Shown piece by piece: positions 43,578 to 54,715 of a stretch of 64,000 nucleotides of DNA. The notes beneath the pieces are model-generated. The model did not search any database. It saw nothing but the letters and a program-made list of their open reading frames with translations, and was not told the DNA's origin. Location of the stretch: NCBI RefSeq assembly GCF_020921035.1, contig NC_063150.1, forward strand, positions 11,222,001 to 11,286,000, written 5' to 3'. The stretch comes from Rhodamnia argentea (lineage: Eukaryota; Streptophyta; Magnoliopsida; Myrtales; Myrtaceae). Each line of letters begins with the position of its first letter. Position 1 is the stretch's first letter. Made by a program: the position numbers and the translations under genes.

Positions 43578-44496
43578 ATAGAGTGCTCAAAGGGTTCCGT
43601 ATGTGGGATGATTATCACCGAACCATGGCAATGGATCAAAACTATTGAAAATATATCTCGATTTTGAACCCAAAGCGAAAATATAAAATTACGGATAAGA
43701 CTTATCCGCAAGATTAAAGTCGAAGTTAGAATTTTTTGTGGACGTTCTAAATCAAGTAAATCCCCTAAAAGGATATATACGGTACTGCAAGAGATAAGGA
43801 CACTATAATTTACTTTCCGGGCAAATGCCACAAAAAATCCTGAACTATGCCCATTGTAACACATTTACCGTAAACTTTTTTTGTGACAATAAAAACTCCA
43901 AACTTCTATCGTAGTGACACATCTACCCTCTATAACAGTAACTATGAACGATGATATGATTTTTGCTTTTCGTGTTCCACCAAGTCCAGCACAATTGAGC
44001 ACAGAAGACATTCATCAACCCTAACAATGATTCAAAAGAAAATTAGAATCAAACCTTTTGAGAAAAAGGATCTGTGCCAATCATTCCAAAGGCATTGTTT
44101 TTAAAGCATTTTCCCTTGAAGTTCGATATGGCTTGGCATTTTGGAAAGTAAATTGTGAATTGGTTTGTTCTTTTCTCTTATGATAATGAAATTGGCAGAA
44201 CTCTGAAAAAGGAAAAAAAACAAAAAAGAGCTTACTTAATAGAACGAGAACATTATCTAATTTGATGCCAAGATTTTTTGTTTAAAACACTGTTTCTATA
44301 TTTCTTTAAACTTCACCCTTTAGATGTATTATAGTCTAGACAAATTGGTGGACTTTCACGGATGCAAGTCATTAAAAAAATATCTGTTCTCTCCCAATTC
44401 CAATCAATCATTTTTGTAGTTTATGTCTTCGCAGTGTACTTTAGTCTTCCTCAGTCGTTAGATCAACCTTCGAGAGAACCCACAACCCAAGTTAGG

Positions 44497-44612
44497 GTTC
44501 CTCTCCTGGACGTGGATCGTCTGACGACTACAAGGACAACGATGGACGCTCGTCCCACGACCTACGGTGTAATGTTGGTGCGAACAACACCATGTTGTGG
44601 TGGTGGTAGACA
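44497..44612. repeat. conserved noncoding block downstream of PP2-C
   Basis: Counterpart of 10030-10150 downstream of PP2-A. In copy C it is separated from the gene by about 600 bp, including roughly 400 bp (44613-45020) not seen in copy A, whereas in A the block is about 160 bp from the stop codon. Confidence 0.6.
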
Positions 44613-45211
44613 TAAAAGAATTCCACTATAGATCAAGCGATACAATGCAGATTGTAAACCACACCCGAGTCATGCAAATACTCTCAGTATTTCACAACCC
44701 CTATTACATTTATTAACCCATAAGTGTTTAGCCCCGTAATTCCTCACGAAATAATTTTTCAATCTCATGAAGGAATTAGTAAATCTTAAACGCAAGATAT
44801 AATGTGCTTCAACACTTAAAACTCTCGGGGTGTAATTCACGAGGAAATCTCTTTGATATTCTTCACCAAAAACATCCACGTCTTGTATACATAGACAAGA
44901 ATTGGATCCAAACCAGGAAACATTCATGAATTAGGAAACTAACAACTAGGAAAACTATTTAAAATAGGAAATCTATTTGAATTAGAAAACTTTCTTTTTC
45001 GGGGTCAAACTCGAGACATATTGTCAACAATCTAGATAAGACAAACCAGCAAATTCATTCATCAGATAAATCACATCTGCCAATCACTTTCACCTTGATC
45101 GAACAACAGAAACATATTAACTGTTAATCAATTCACTGGACAACACCTTTCGCTTCATCTTTTTTTCCAACTGATGTTGCATATTCAAACTTTTTTTAAC
45201 AGACTTGATGC

Positions 45212-46548
45212 TTAATCTTTTGGTCGAAGGGCAACACCTTTGATGAGGAGTCCGGACTTCCAATGACCACCTGTTTCGGAGAAGGAAAAGCTTATCTCGC
45301 CAACGTTCTCCGGAGTCGTCACGAATGTGCCGACAAGGATGTGTTTCCATTCTCCCTCCGGCGTCTTCTCCAAATTTTCCATGCGTCCCTGCGTGGTTTT
45401 ATCTGGCAGAGTGAGGTTTAAGTTCACCGGAAGGTACCACCCTCTGCTATTTGCAATCCTCTTCACCACAAATGCAACCTCATACGTGGTCTTCGGAGAG
45501 AGTTGGATCGTCTTAAACTTTCCCGAAATTTGTAGCCAGCTTACTTCCCTCAGCTCCGCCATGGGTACAACTACTTCGCCGCCGTAACTGAGAGTCCACA
45601 TTCGAAACAATTTGCTAGTTAATGACGAGATGAAATCTGTAGACAAATTTTTTCCCTTTTATTCTCAGAAAAAGTCTGAGACAAAAATCAGTCATAGTGG
45701 ATGGAGTGCAAGTAGGATTTCTAAATCTGGATCCAATTTAGTTCATGATTACGTTCTACAAGAAGTAATGTTTTCTGCAAGTTCTATCTACATAGATCAA
45801 GTCTATCCCAGACTTTAAAGACAAAGTTGATACTGTTATTTACCTTTAACTGGAGAGTATAGTTCATTGATCATCCATATTACATCTTCGTCTTTTTGGT
45901 CAAAAACTTCCATATCAATCGAAAACCTTAAAACAAGTCGGTAAATTCCGAGTATATCAAGCAGCTATGAAGTGACATCGGTCATTTTTTTCTTGCGGTA
46001 CTCACGCTAGACAAACACGCGTTTCATTTTTCCACGACAGATACAGTAAAAATCAAACAAGCACCCACACATTTTCTACCATGGAAATGTTCCTGTGTTC
46101 AAAATTGAAGAGTGAGTAATAGTTACCATTTCTCCTTCTCGTCATTTTTCCAACCCCAATACTTCGCAGTATCGATCCAAATGATGGACAACTCTTTAGC
46201 AAGCAACAAGAAGCAATTCTTGTCGTGAACTTCGTCGACCCAGAACTTCTACAGTTGCACACCATAACAAGTTCGCCGCTCATTTCTCATGTCTAAACTA
46301 AATAATTACAAGAGCAACATAGTTTCTACAATCTTTTTTTTTTTTCCTGATAAAATAAATCATTCATCGAGTTGAATTACCAGTTTGTTATCATTCATGA
46401 GCACTCCACCGTAGATCCGATCGCACAGCTTTTTGACACTGGTCGAGGAATCCGCATTCGTAGCTTTTCTAACAAACGTCAGGGCGAGGAGAGGAGGTCT
46501 TCTCTCTCTTGTTTTCTCTACTTGGGTGTTTTCTTCATCTGGCTCCAT
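45212..46548 (-). CDS. PP2-like (phloem protein 2) lectin-domain protein, PP2-C
   Basis: Three exons on the minus strand: 46548-46381, 46248-46127 and 45614-45212, in frame, 230 aa. Donors are CTG|GTAATT and ATG|GTAACT, acceptors CTGTAG and AACTAG, at the same places and phases as PP2-A. Exon 3 is exactly 403 nt in both genes. Exon 2 gives FWVDEVHDKNCFLLLAKELS and exon 3 gives WLQISGKFKTIQLSPKT and GHWKSGLLIKGVALRPKD. The N-terminal extension is shorter than in PP2-A, because an in-frame TAG lies 16 codons upstream of the ATG chosen. Intron 2 is 512 nt against 137 nt in PP2-A and contains extra sequence. It is probably functional, with the same lectin-like role as PP2-A. Confidence 0.85.
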
Positions 46549-46734
46549 TGAATCTGGGACTTCCTCCCTTTGTTTTCTCGCAACCGACTAAACCTGTTTC
46601 AATTCAAGAAGATGTCTCCACACTTTGTGATAAAGAATGGGAAGAGAAAGGATGCTTGTCGATAGTAGACTTTTCGGTCTTTTCTTGTGGTAGTTGATTT
46701 TTCGGTCTTGACTAATATTCAGAGGGTATTTATT

Positions 46735-47250
46735 TTTAAACTTGAGTGCCGTTGTTTCAATGAAAGAACTTTCCGCGAATTCATTTTCTGGACTTTCACA
46801 TGTATTTGGTTTGATGAAAATAATTAGCTAACCGAAAAACATGTACAATATGAAAAAAAGACCCTCGCTTAAAATTAGAAATCATTTTCCCATTTCCGAA
46901 ATTAGGAAAACCTTTTTATTTTGGTTTGTTGAAAATGAAAGGCTTCATTTGTTCCGAGGAAAACGATTAATCACATGTATCGCTTGAAATATTAATCAAT
47001 AAAAAATATTTTCATTACCGACAACAAATTTTGTCTAAATATTTGTGTAGATGATGGAAATATTTTGTGTTCATTCATTTTTTGTAGGCAATATGAGAGA
47101 TTATTTTTTCAAAAATATTTTCCAAATCACTTACTTTTCACGAAACAAACAAATGTCATTTTCACAAGCATAACACACCTAATTCAACACCCATTATTCC
47201 AAATGAATCCAAACACTTTAAAAAAACATGGTCGAAATAAAGACGCCATT
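46735..47250. repeat. MITE-like AT-rich repeat
   Basis: AAAATATTTTCCAAATCACTTACTTTTCACGAAACAAACAAAT (split here as AAATATTTTCCAAATCACTT and TTTTCACGAAACAAAC) resembles 59340-59390 (ACATTTTTCAAATCATTTG and GGCGAAACAAATTC). Both also carry CATTA(C/T)CGACAA. The ends and target duplication are not resolved. Confidence 0.4.
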
Positions 47251-47354
47251 CATTAATATATTAGAATAATACTCGAGAGTTACATCCTCAAAGTCTAGTA
47301 AATTCCAAATAACTGCATAACAAAGCAAAACCAAAAAGGAAATAACAAAGCACA

Positions 47355-47495
47355 GTCAGTTAGAAACACACTTTCATCACTCAAGAACAAATTTTTCATT
47401 GTAAAATTTTGGCGGTCAATCACCGAATTCGGTGATGAGCACATGCCAATATTTCTCATTGCATTGCAAGGACTTGCAGTGTGTGTCCGAGTTCA
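47355..47495 (+). repeat. paralogous block (partner at 37790-37925)
   Basis: See 37790-37925 for the shared phrases. This copy lies on the 5' side of PP2-C, so the two copies flank the DUF4220-B and PP2-C pair in direct orientation. Confidence 0.55.
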
Positions 47496-47499
47496 TCGT

Positions 47500-49200
47500 C
47501 CTCATCACCATCACTGTTGAAAGACACTAACATATGTTGAAAAAATGCATATATGAACATTAATTTTTCATTCAAGCCCGAAAACTTTTTCAATCACTCT
47601 TTTTCGGCACACCACTAAACAAATGAAAATTAATTCTTGATGGATAAAAGGTTCCATCAGTTCCATCGTCATGAAGTTTTACTTGAGGGAACGCATGCGG
47701 GAATGAGTTATGTAAAATCCTGATGCCTGTGCAGAATGTAGACAACCTTTTTCCAACCTCAATTTGGTGTCGAACAGTCATCTTTAGGTCTTCGAATTCG
47801 AAAAAGGGTACCAGAGTAAATCAGGAGCAATTTTGGCATTAATGAGTAAGAGACAGACCCTGACAAAAGAACACTGACACTGTTTTAGGAAATCGCCACC
47901 GGCAGATAAACGTTGCCGGTGTCCAAGAGCCATTCTGACGATTTTCGATGATGTTCTGTTGCTGGCAACACTAGAACAAATGGCTACTTGAGGGTTTCAA
48001 TTGGGAACAATCATCTGTGTTGGGTTGGGTAAAAATGAATAAAACGAGTCCGGGGCTTTGATTGTTCTTAAAAAATATTAGTGAATTCCGCCTTGCTAGT
48101 ACTGTGAGTGTTGAGAGTAGAATAGGCTTGTGGATGAAAATGAACCACTATATATTTATTTGCAAAATCTTCTATCTCATCACTATTGGCATTACTTGTT
48201 CCTCATCATCACTATATGTTCATCAGCAGCACGTCCACCTGATTTCTACAATCAGTTTCTGCTGCTGTTTGCAATTTAACTTGTTATATTATGCAAAAGT
48301 TCTTCATTGTTCCAACACAACCTGTTCACCCCTCCCTATATGGTATTGTTAACCCCGACAATTCTAAATATCATATCAACATTTTGTGACTGAATTGCAC
48401 TAATCCGACAAGTTTTCAAAACTTGACTACACTTCTTGAATTTGTTATGGGTCAATTGCACTTTCGTGGCAAATTTTAAGACTTTTGATGCATTTATATC
48501 ATATTTAAAAGCTAACCCCAATAAGACACATAGGAAAACAACTCTAAATAAGGAATTGTAGTGAAAACATATACTCCTACCATAGACAGCACCAAATCAA
48601 CTAAATTAAATAAAGAAATAAATTGATAATTTAGGCTCTCTATAAGGATTGGTCCGGTCAAGACTACGAAGTTCCTCTCACGTCACACTGTGTGCTCCAC
48701 ATATCATTTTTTTTTTCTCATTCTCTCTTTCTTTATTTTCTTCTCGATAAAAAGAGATTTTTCCAGACTTTTGAAAATGCAAATATTGTGTGCCAAAGAA
48801 ACACGGACTGAAAGAGGTGAAATCAAGTGGCGTTACTTGAATGTTACTCCGGATACATGCGAATAAGCGATCAAAATTCTTCTTTTTTATAAATGGTAAA
48901 ACAGAGTTCAGAACTAAAGCAGAAACTCGTGACTTTTTGTCCTTTTTATTTTTTGATTGAGCATCTTTTCAAGACACTTTCGATTGTGGCTCTTAGGGCG
49001 GGCATAATCACCGTTATATTTCTCTATTTCTCTTCTAAATCTATTTTCGAAGAAATCCATCTAATCGTAATTTTATTTTTCTTCGAAAATGATTATCATT
49101 CACACTCTTAATTATCTCCCCCATAGGAAGGACAGTTGGAGGCAAGATCTCCGGTGATGGAGTCGATGATAAGACAAAATGCGAGAAGCTTTTCAATGCT
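47500..49200. other. gene-free stretch
   Basis: Short open frames only, with no family features. The phrase CTCGTGACTTTTTGT followed by CTTTTTATTTTTT at about 48927 recurs at about 49377, a direct repeat flanking the inverted-repeat region that follows. Confidence 0.4.
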
Positions 49201-49205
49201 TTTTA

Positions 49206-49520
49206 TAAAAATCTTAGTCATAGATATCGTTGGAAAGAGCATAACCGTCGCGCCACGCGTCGAAACCCACCGAATTGTTGCTTAAGAGGTCGCTTAACAT
49301 GCGCATCTCAAGACACTATAGTTAACAAACGATTTTTAGTAATGCGATTAGCATACTACAGCTTATAATTAAGCGCTCGTGACTTTTTGTTCTTTTTATT
49401 TTTTTTATTTATATCTTCGCGCGATCCTGCGGTATTTCATGGCGTTCGATGATAAGTGTGTAATCTATAATCACTACTCTGAACTTCGGTTTCCAACGAT
49501 ATCTATGACTAAGATTTTTA
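49206..49520. repeat. perfect 31-bp inverted repeat, 253-bp spacer
   Basis: 49206-49236 (beginning TAAAAATCTTAGTCATAG) is the exact reverse complement of 49490-49520. The spacer has no ORF of interest. The right arm belongs to a dispersed repeat also present at about 54010-54370. Confidence 0.9.
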
Positions 49521-49760
49521 CTTTGCTAATGTTTCATATTCTTTATGTGTCTAAATATGAGTTATGGTCAGTGGATTCTAGCAGTAAATATTAGTCACTA
49601 GAGGTGATGATTCATTGCAACCTTTCAATAAAAAATTTAGGTGGAACCCGAGTAGGCATGATAGGTTATAGACTTCAAGGTATGATGGTAGATTTCATAT
49701 TCTAAAAATTAAAGAACTGATTTTAACGGGTATTTTTTAAGTTTTAAGTAGAACCTGAAT
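49400..49760. repeat. dispersed repeat (partner at 54010-54370)
   Basis: GATCC(T/C)GC(G/A)GTATTTCATGG, TTTACTTTG(C/T)TAATG and TAGAGGTGA(T/G)G(A/G)TTCATT are shared between the two copies in the same orientation. No ORF is present. Confidence 0.7.
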
Positions 49761-49890
49761 TAACTTTGAAATCACTTATTCCTATACAAAAATGTTTAGA
49801 TATAAAATTTCATATCATTATTTGTCGTAAAGCAAAGGGCCGGAAGTTAACGAAACCGAAACACCAGGAATTTTGACAACCAATACAGAC

Positions 49891-50691
49891 ACCGGGCTGG
49901 AAGTTAACGAAACCGAAACACCTAACATAACCATAATTAATTAATGACGAAACAAAATATCATAATTAAAAACATTATTAAATGGATTTTATTTTTTTCC
50001 TGCAGCGGATAATAACTAACGGTTAGGCTAAGGTTCGACTTTGACCGGAGACTCCAGGCTGTCGAGCATCATCGCTGTCCCGCTGTTGTCGTGTGAATTT
50101 TTTTTCCTTCTTGTCCGAAACCCAACTTAAATGCGATTTCGAAAAGGAAAAGATAAAATATAATAAAAAAATGAGAAGTCAACGGCAGCACAGAACTGCT
50201 GAGCTGGCGGAAAACGACAAGAGTGGTCGCCGATTCGGAGGGCGAAGTGGAAATGCCTCCCTGTCAGGTCCAGCCTGTACACCTGCCACCGTAACGCAAC
50301 GGCCCTTTTCCTCCCCGACCTCCCACCGACACCTGCCCGTAACCCATGCCCCCGCCCACCCATCCCGAGTACGACCAAAACCGCCTCATCCGGTCACACA
50401 CGGTTTGTCCTTCGGTGAAAGGTGCGGCGAGTGCGCGACACGCTCCACGCGCGCGCGTGTCGTACAATCCCTCTTGAGAAACTTCCCCCACACAGTAGCT
50501 TCAAACCGGCACCAGGCTGGAAGTCAACGAAACCGAAACACCAAACATAACCATAATTAATTAATGACGAAACAAAATATCATAGTTAAAAACATTATTA
50601 AATGGATTTAATTTTTTTCTGTAGCGGATAATAACTAACGGTTAGGCTAAGGTTCGACTTTGACCGCAGACTCCAGGCTGTCGAGTATCAT
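49891..50691. repeat. direct duplication of ~180 bp, 620-bp spacing
   Basis: 49891-50072 and 50511-50691 are nearly identical (CGAAACCGAAACACC, AACATAACCATAATTAATTA, GACGAAACAAAATATCATA, GGATAATAACTAACGGTTAG, GACTCCAGGCTGTCGAG). The DNA between them (50080-50500) is GC-rich and CpG-rich, unlike the repeats. A shorter piece of the same sequence (GGAAGTTAACGAAACCGAAA) lies at about 49851. Confidence 0.9.
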
Positions 50692-51006
50692 TCACACACA
50701 CCCACGTACTTTGACAGCTTTTGCCTTGATTTTTTTTTTTCCTGTTTTCTTGATCAATCGGTTGAAAACGCATTAAGATAAGAAGCTTCTACCAGTGGGC
50801 TCCGCAAATCTGGATCTTAGGATTTTGCTCCTGGCGATTTCTCATATGCTTTACTTATTTAATCAAAATTACATTGGGTGTGTGTGGCTTGCCGTAATTG
50901 GAACCAGATGCGATCATCAACCTGATTTGTACATTTTCGAATAGGCCCACGATTCACGGCTTGAGCCTTGTGGTACTTCTAGGCCCAAATGGTTGGGCCG
51001 GATTGG

Positions 51007-51693
51007 ATCCAAGGTAGGACCTAGACTAGAGATCTTCCCGAAGCAGAAAAGGATAGACTGTCTCTCGGCCCTTGTCCAATGAGACAATATCGAAGAGTCC
51101 TGCCATGCCACGTAAGCCGTCCATCAACTCCACTCATTGCTCGCCACATGTTCATAATGAGCCCTACTTGTCAGATTTTTTTTCTTTTTAATCTCCCTCC
51201 GCCTTTAGCCCCCTCTCACTTTTTTGCCTCCAGCCCTCTCCCTCACTTGCACGAGGTCTCGACCACATCATTCGCCAAAAGTTCACTTGAGCCTGACCTC
51301 TGCGCCTCCCCAATCATCGCCACCGGTGGAGTCGCTAGCGTTGTCCAAGCCGACCATAACTGGCAAAACGACGACAACCTTGGATTAGCGCCAGCGTCCC
51401 TTGTGGGCCGCCCGTCTTGGCCAATTGCAACACAATCGAAAATGATAATAATGGAATGATCACGAGATCTTTTGAAAGAATCCCTCCTTCATCCATGATG
51501 GATAGGAAAGATGGATATGCAAATAGCTCTATTGCGTACGAATATGAGTGAGGTGTCTTTTAACAAGGAGGTCAATAGCATACCTGAACAATGCCGACGA
51601 CAACCATGGACAAGCAAACACTCATCCAAGGTAAGTCCTAGACATCTTCCAGAGCATAAAAGGATAGACTGTCTCTCGATCCTCGTCTAATGT
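51007..51693. repeat. ~70-bp direct repeats flanking a 540-bp segment
   Basis: 51007-51081 and 51625-51693 share TCCAAGGTA(G/A)G, CTAGAC, ATCTTCC and AAAAGGATAGACTGTCTCTC. The segment between is pyrimidine-rich then GC-rich and has a chance ORF without a known domain. It could be a small LTR-type or TRIM element, but no TG...CA ends were found. Confidence 0.5.
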
Positions 51694-51765
51694 TACAAAT
51701 AGTGCACATACTCATCATTTTATCAAGATCTACATTAATAGAAATCTTTACATTGTTAGATAAAA

Positions 51766-51920
51766 AGACACTAAAAGGGCCAAAAGTATTGTACGATGTT
51801 CACTTTAGTGTCAAAAATAATTTTCAGATCACTTAGGTGACACTATTTTAAAAAAATGATCACTTAATTGTCTACTCCGATCCGAATCGCCGGAAATCTG
51901 ATTAATTTCCCCAGTCAACG
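51766..51920. mobile_element. left half of a MITE related to the one in PP2-B
   Basis: AAAAAGACACTAAAAGGGCC with CACTTAGGTGACACTATTTT and GATCACTTAATTGTC resembles the arrangement of the 19950-20303 element and the half copy at 31130-31285. The right end is missing. Confidence 0.4.
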
Positions 51921-52983
51921 TACTGAGCCCTAAATGACGTAGTTTACAACATTTTGCCCCAAAATATAAATCATAAATTGGACAATCAAACATTTCCCAA
52001 TTTCTCCAAATGTAAACCCTAATTCTCAAAAGTCACCAATTACTTGAGGTCCTCTCATTACGCTCGAGGGCATGGAGGAGGGTTCGGGGACTAGAGGACG
52101 TTGGCGGGGACGGACTGGGCGAGAGAAGACGCAACCTTTAGGTTGGTCAAGTGAGGCATTTGGCTGAACAGGTTGCTGGCGTCGTCAGGCGTGGGGCAAG
52201 GGCAAGAGTTGGGGTCGATTTGGTAGAGAGCGAAGGCAAGAAGCGGATAGTTCCTATCTGGATCCATGGATTTCTCTGGGTGTGAGTTCTTTTTATGGAA
52301 TTGAAGCAGAGGAGAACGAATTTACTAAGGAAATATGGTCCACTGTGAAACTAGGGGAATTGGTTTGCGAAGAAGACGATGTGAAAAGATTGATCCTATC
52401 TTGAGCCAAAAAGGATGGAGCAGGCATGTTCATCGAAGAATAGTGTATACAATTTCCATCAGCCACCATCTCCTATTGCCGTCAGCCACCGTCAAATCTC
52501 CTTCGCCTTTGACCAAAAAAAAAAAAAAAATCTCCTTCGTCGGCCATCTCGTTCTCATTGTAGCTAAAACAGAGCACAATAGAGTATACACGCAAATCAC
52601 GCCACCGTTTGATTGACTTCGTCCGTTACTTCCAAATCTCATTGGCCGTGCCTCTCTTCTCCCCTGTTTTTCTAATCGAGTGCTTGAAATTGTTGACGCT
52701 CGCGAGATGAGAAATTGACGCAATCAAGTCATTCCGTTAACTCCTTCTAACTTAGTTGATGAAAAATGCTTACGTGGCTTTTTCTTTTAACATTTTCTCT
52801 TTACTACGTGGCGATGCCATGGCTAAAACGAGTCGTTTTGATTCAAATTTGAATTTTTATACAAACTTTTTTAAATTAAATTTAAAACAAGCTAAATTTA
52901 AAATAATAAAAAAACACAGAAATGGGGAACCAAGTGGCTGAGGGCTTTGTAGCCCTCCCCGCCGCCGCCTAGTTTCCACGTTC
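51921..52983. other. gene-free stretch
   Basis: Mixed composition with only short open frames and no family features. An A run of about 17 bases lies at 52514. Confidence 0.35.
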
Positions 52984-53210
52984 ATGGGATCATTACCAAC
53001 TGTTCAAAAAGTTTAAACTGCTAGATGAATGTGTAGTTTTATATCTAATTACTCTAACATCTCCCTCACGCTTAGTTTGGTCTTTTTTTGCTTAGTATTG
53101 ATAACCGGCTACGATACCATGTGAGATTCGGTGAGACAATTGCCAACTATTTTAAAAGCTTAACTTATTAGATGAATGCATGGTTTTATATTTAATTACT
53201 CTAACACATG
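52984..53210 (+). repeat. two tandem copies of the dispersed ~90-bp repeat
   Basis: Copies at 52984-53060 and 53117-53210, both ending ATTACTCTAACA, match those at 2597-2691 and 5475-5560. Confidence 0.65.
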
Positions 53211-54475
53211 CGACCCCAGGTGGCCTCGGCCGATGACCACCCGGATCCGATTTGTTGGCTTCCAACGCCCTTCATTGGGCCGGCGAAAGGTTTTGATTTT
53301 TTTTTTTAAAAAAAGGAATTATGCAACCAAAACCCCTTTGCAATTTTTTTTTGTGCCAACACTACTTAACCTAAAGTTGCATTTCAAAGGATTTTTTACC
53401 AAACACTATTTACATTTTCCCAAAGCCACTTTGGCTAAAGACATTTACATTTGCTCGAAGCGCATTTCTGAAATCGAACCAAACTTACCCTTAGTCATTT
53501 CAATCAAGAACTATAAGAGCAGATAAACTTCATACTAATCACATGCTTGTCGACGTAGATTTCAGCCAAGGAAAGGTGAGCTTTTAGACTAAAACAATTC
53601 AGCATCAACTATATATGAAATGGATATATAAGATTCAAGCAACTGTAAACTGATTAAGACATTCATTAGTTTTTGATATTTACTGCCAAACATCTTTAGA
53701 AGTAGCGATCCGAAGTCAAAATTCAAGCTTAGCATGTGTACATCGGAGATGACACTTCTATATTGGAGATGTGCCTCCACGACAATGAATATCAAGATTT
53801 ACTCGATTTACAAATTGTCATGCATTGATTGGAAGTAGAGGTGAGCATGATTTCTGGATAGAATTGAAAATCGGACCGATGACAACCAGTCCGATTTCAA
53901 TTAAGGTTCTAGTATATGCAGGGTATGTTACACGTTTCAAAAATTAGGGAACCAGTTCCCAGGGCAGGTTCCAGGTTACACGTGGAACAAGTCTTTTGTA
54001 TTTTTTTTAATATGTTTTTGTACGATCCCGCAGTATTTCATGGCGTTCGTTGATGAGTCTATAATGTAGAATCACTAGTCCGAGCTTCAATTTTCAGTGA
54101 TCCATAACTTAGACTTTTACTTTGTTAATGATTCATATTCTCCTTGTGTCTAAAAATATGAATTGTAATCAGTGAATTATAATAACAAATGGTGATCATT
54201 AGAGGTGAGGGTTCATTACAATCATTCAATTAAGAATACGGACGAAACTTGAGTAGACCCTAAAACCTGTGACAAGTGGGTTTCAGATTTCAGAGTATGC
54301 AAGTAGATATCAGATTTTCAAAATTCATTTCTGAAAAGTAGATTTCAGGTTTCACCTAGAACCTAAACCACCCTAACATCCTGGTTTCTCTTCGTCAAAG
54401 AAAAAGCGCACCAAGCATTAGGTTTTGTCCACAAGCATTTAATGCAATCGTCGTCTAGTCACAAACATGTAAACA

Positions 54476-54477
<2 letters not shown>

Positions 54478-54521
<44 letters not shown>
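54478..54521. repeat. (AG)22 microsatellite
   Basis: A pure AG run, about 195 bp beyond the stop codon of the GRAS gene, read on the plus strand. Confidence 0.95.
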
Positions 54522-54524
<3 letters not shown>

Positions 54525-54715
54525 TCAATATATATATGATCGAGCAAACTGAGTATCAGCTGAATGAGCCCTCAGGTCTCTCGTTCTTCCGATTCTGGAA
54601 GAAGTTCAAAGTACTAGCTAGTTAACATAGACTTGAATAAATTTATGACTAATGAACTACTTAATAAACTGCGAAATAGCACTAAAGCCTAAATCCCAAA
54701 AAAACAAAATGGTAA

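Noticed and set aside
50093..50560. 155-aa open frame
   Set aside because: It starts and ends inside the duplicated 180-bp repeats and its middle follows the GC-rich composition. No family features or splice context.
51079..51459. 126-aa open frame between direct repeats
   Set aside because: Composition-driven, with no domain, and it lies inside a segment flanked by repeats.
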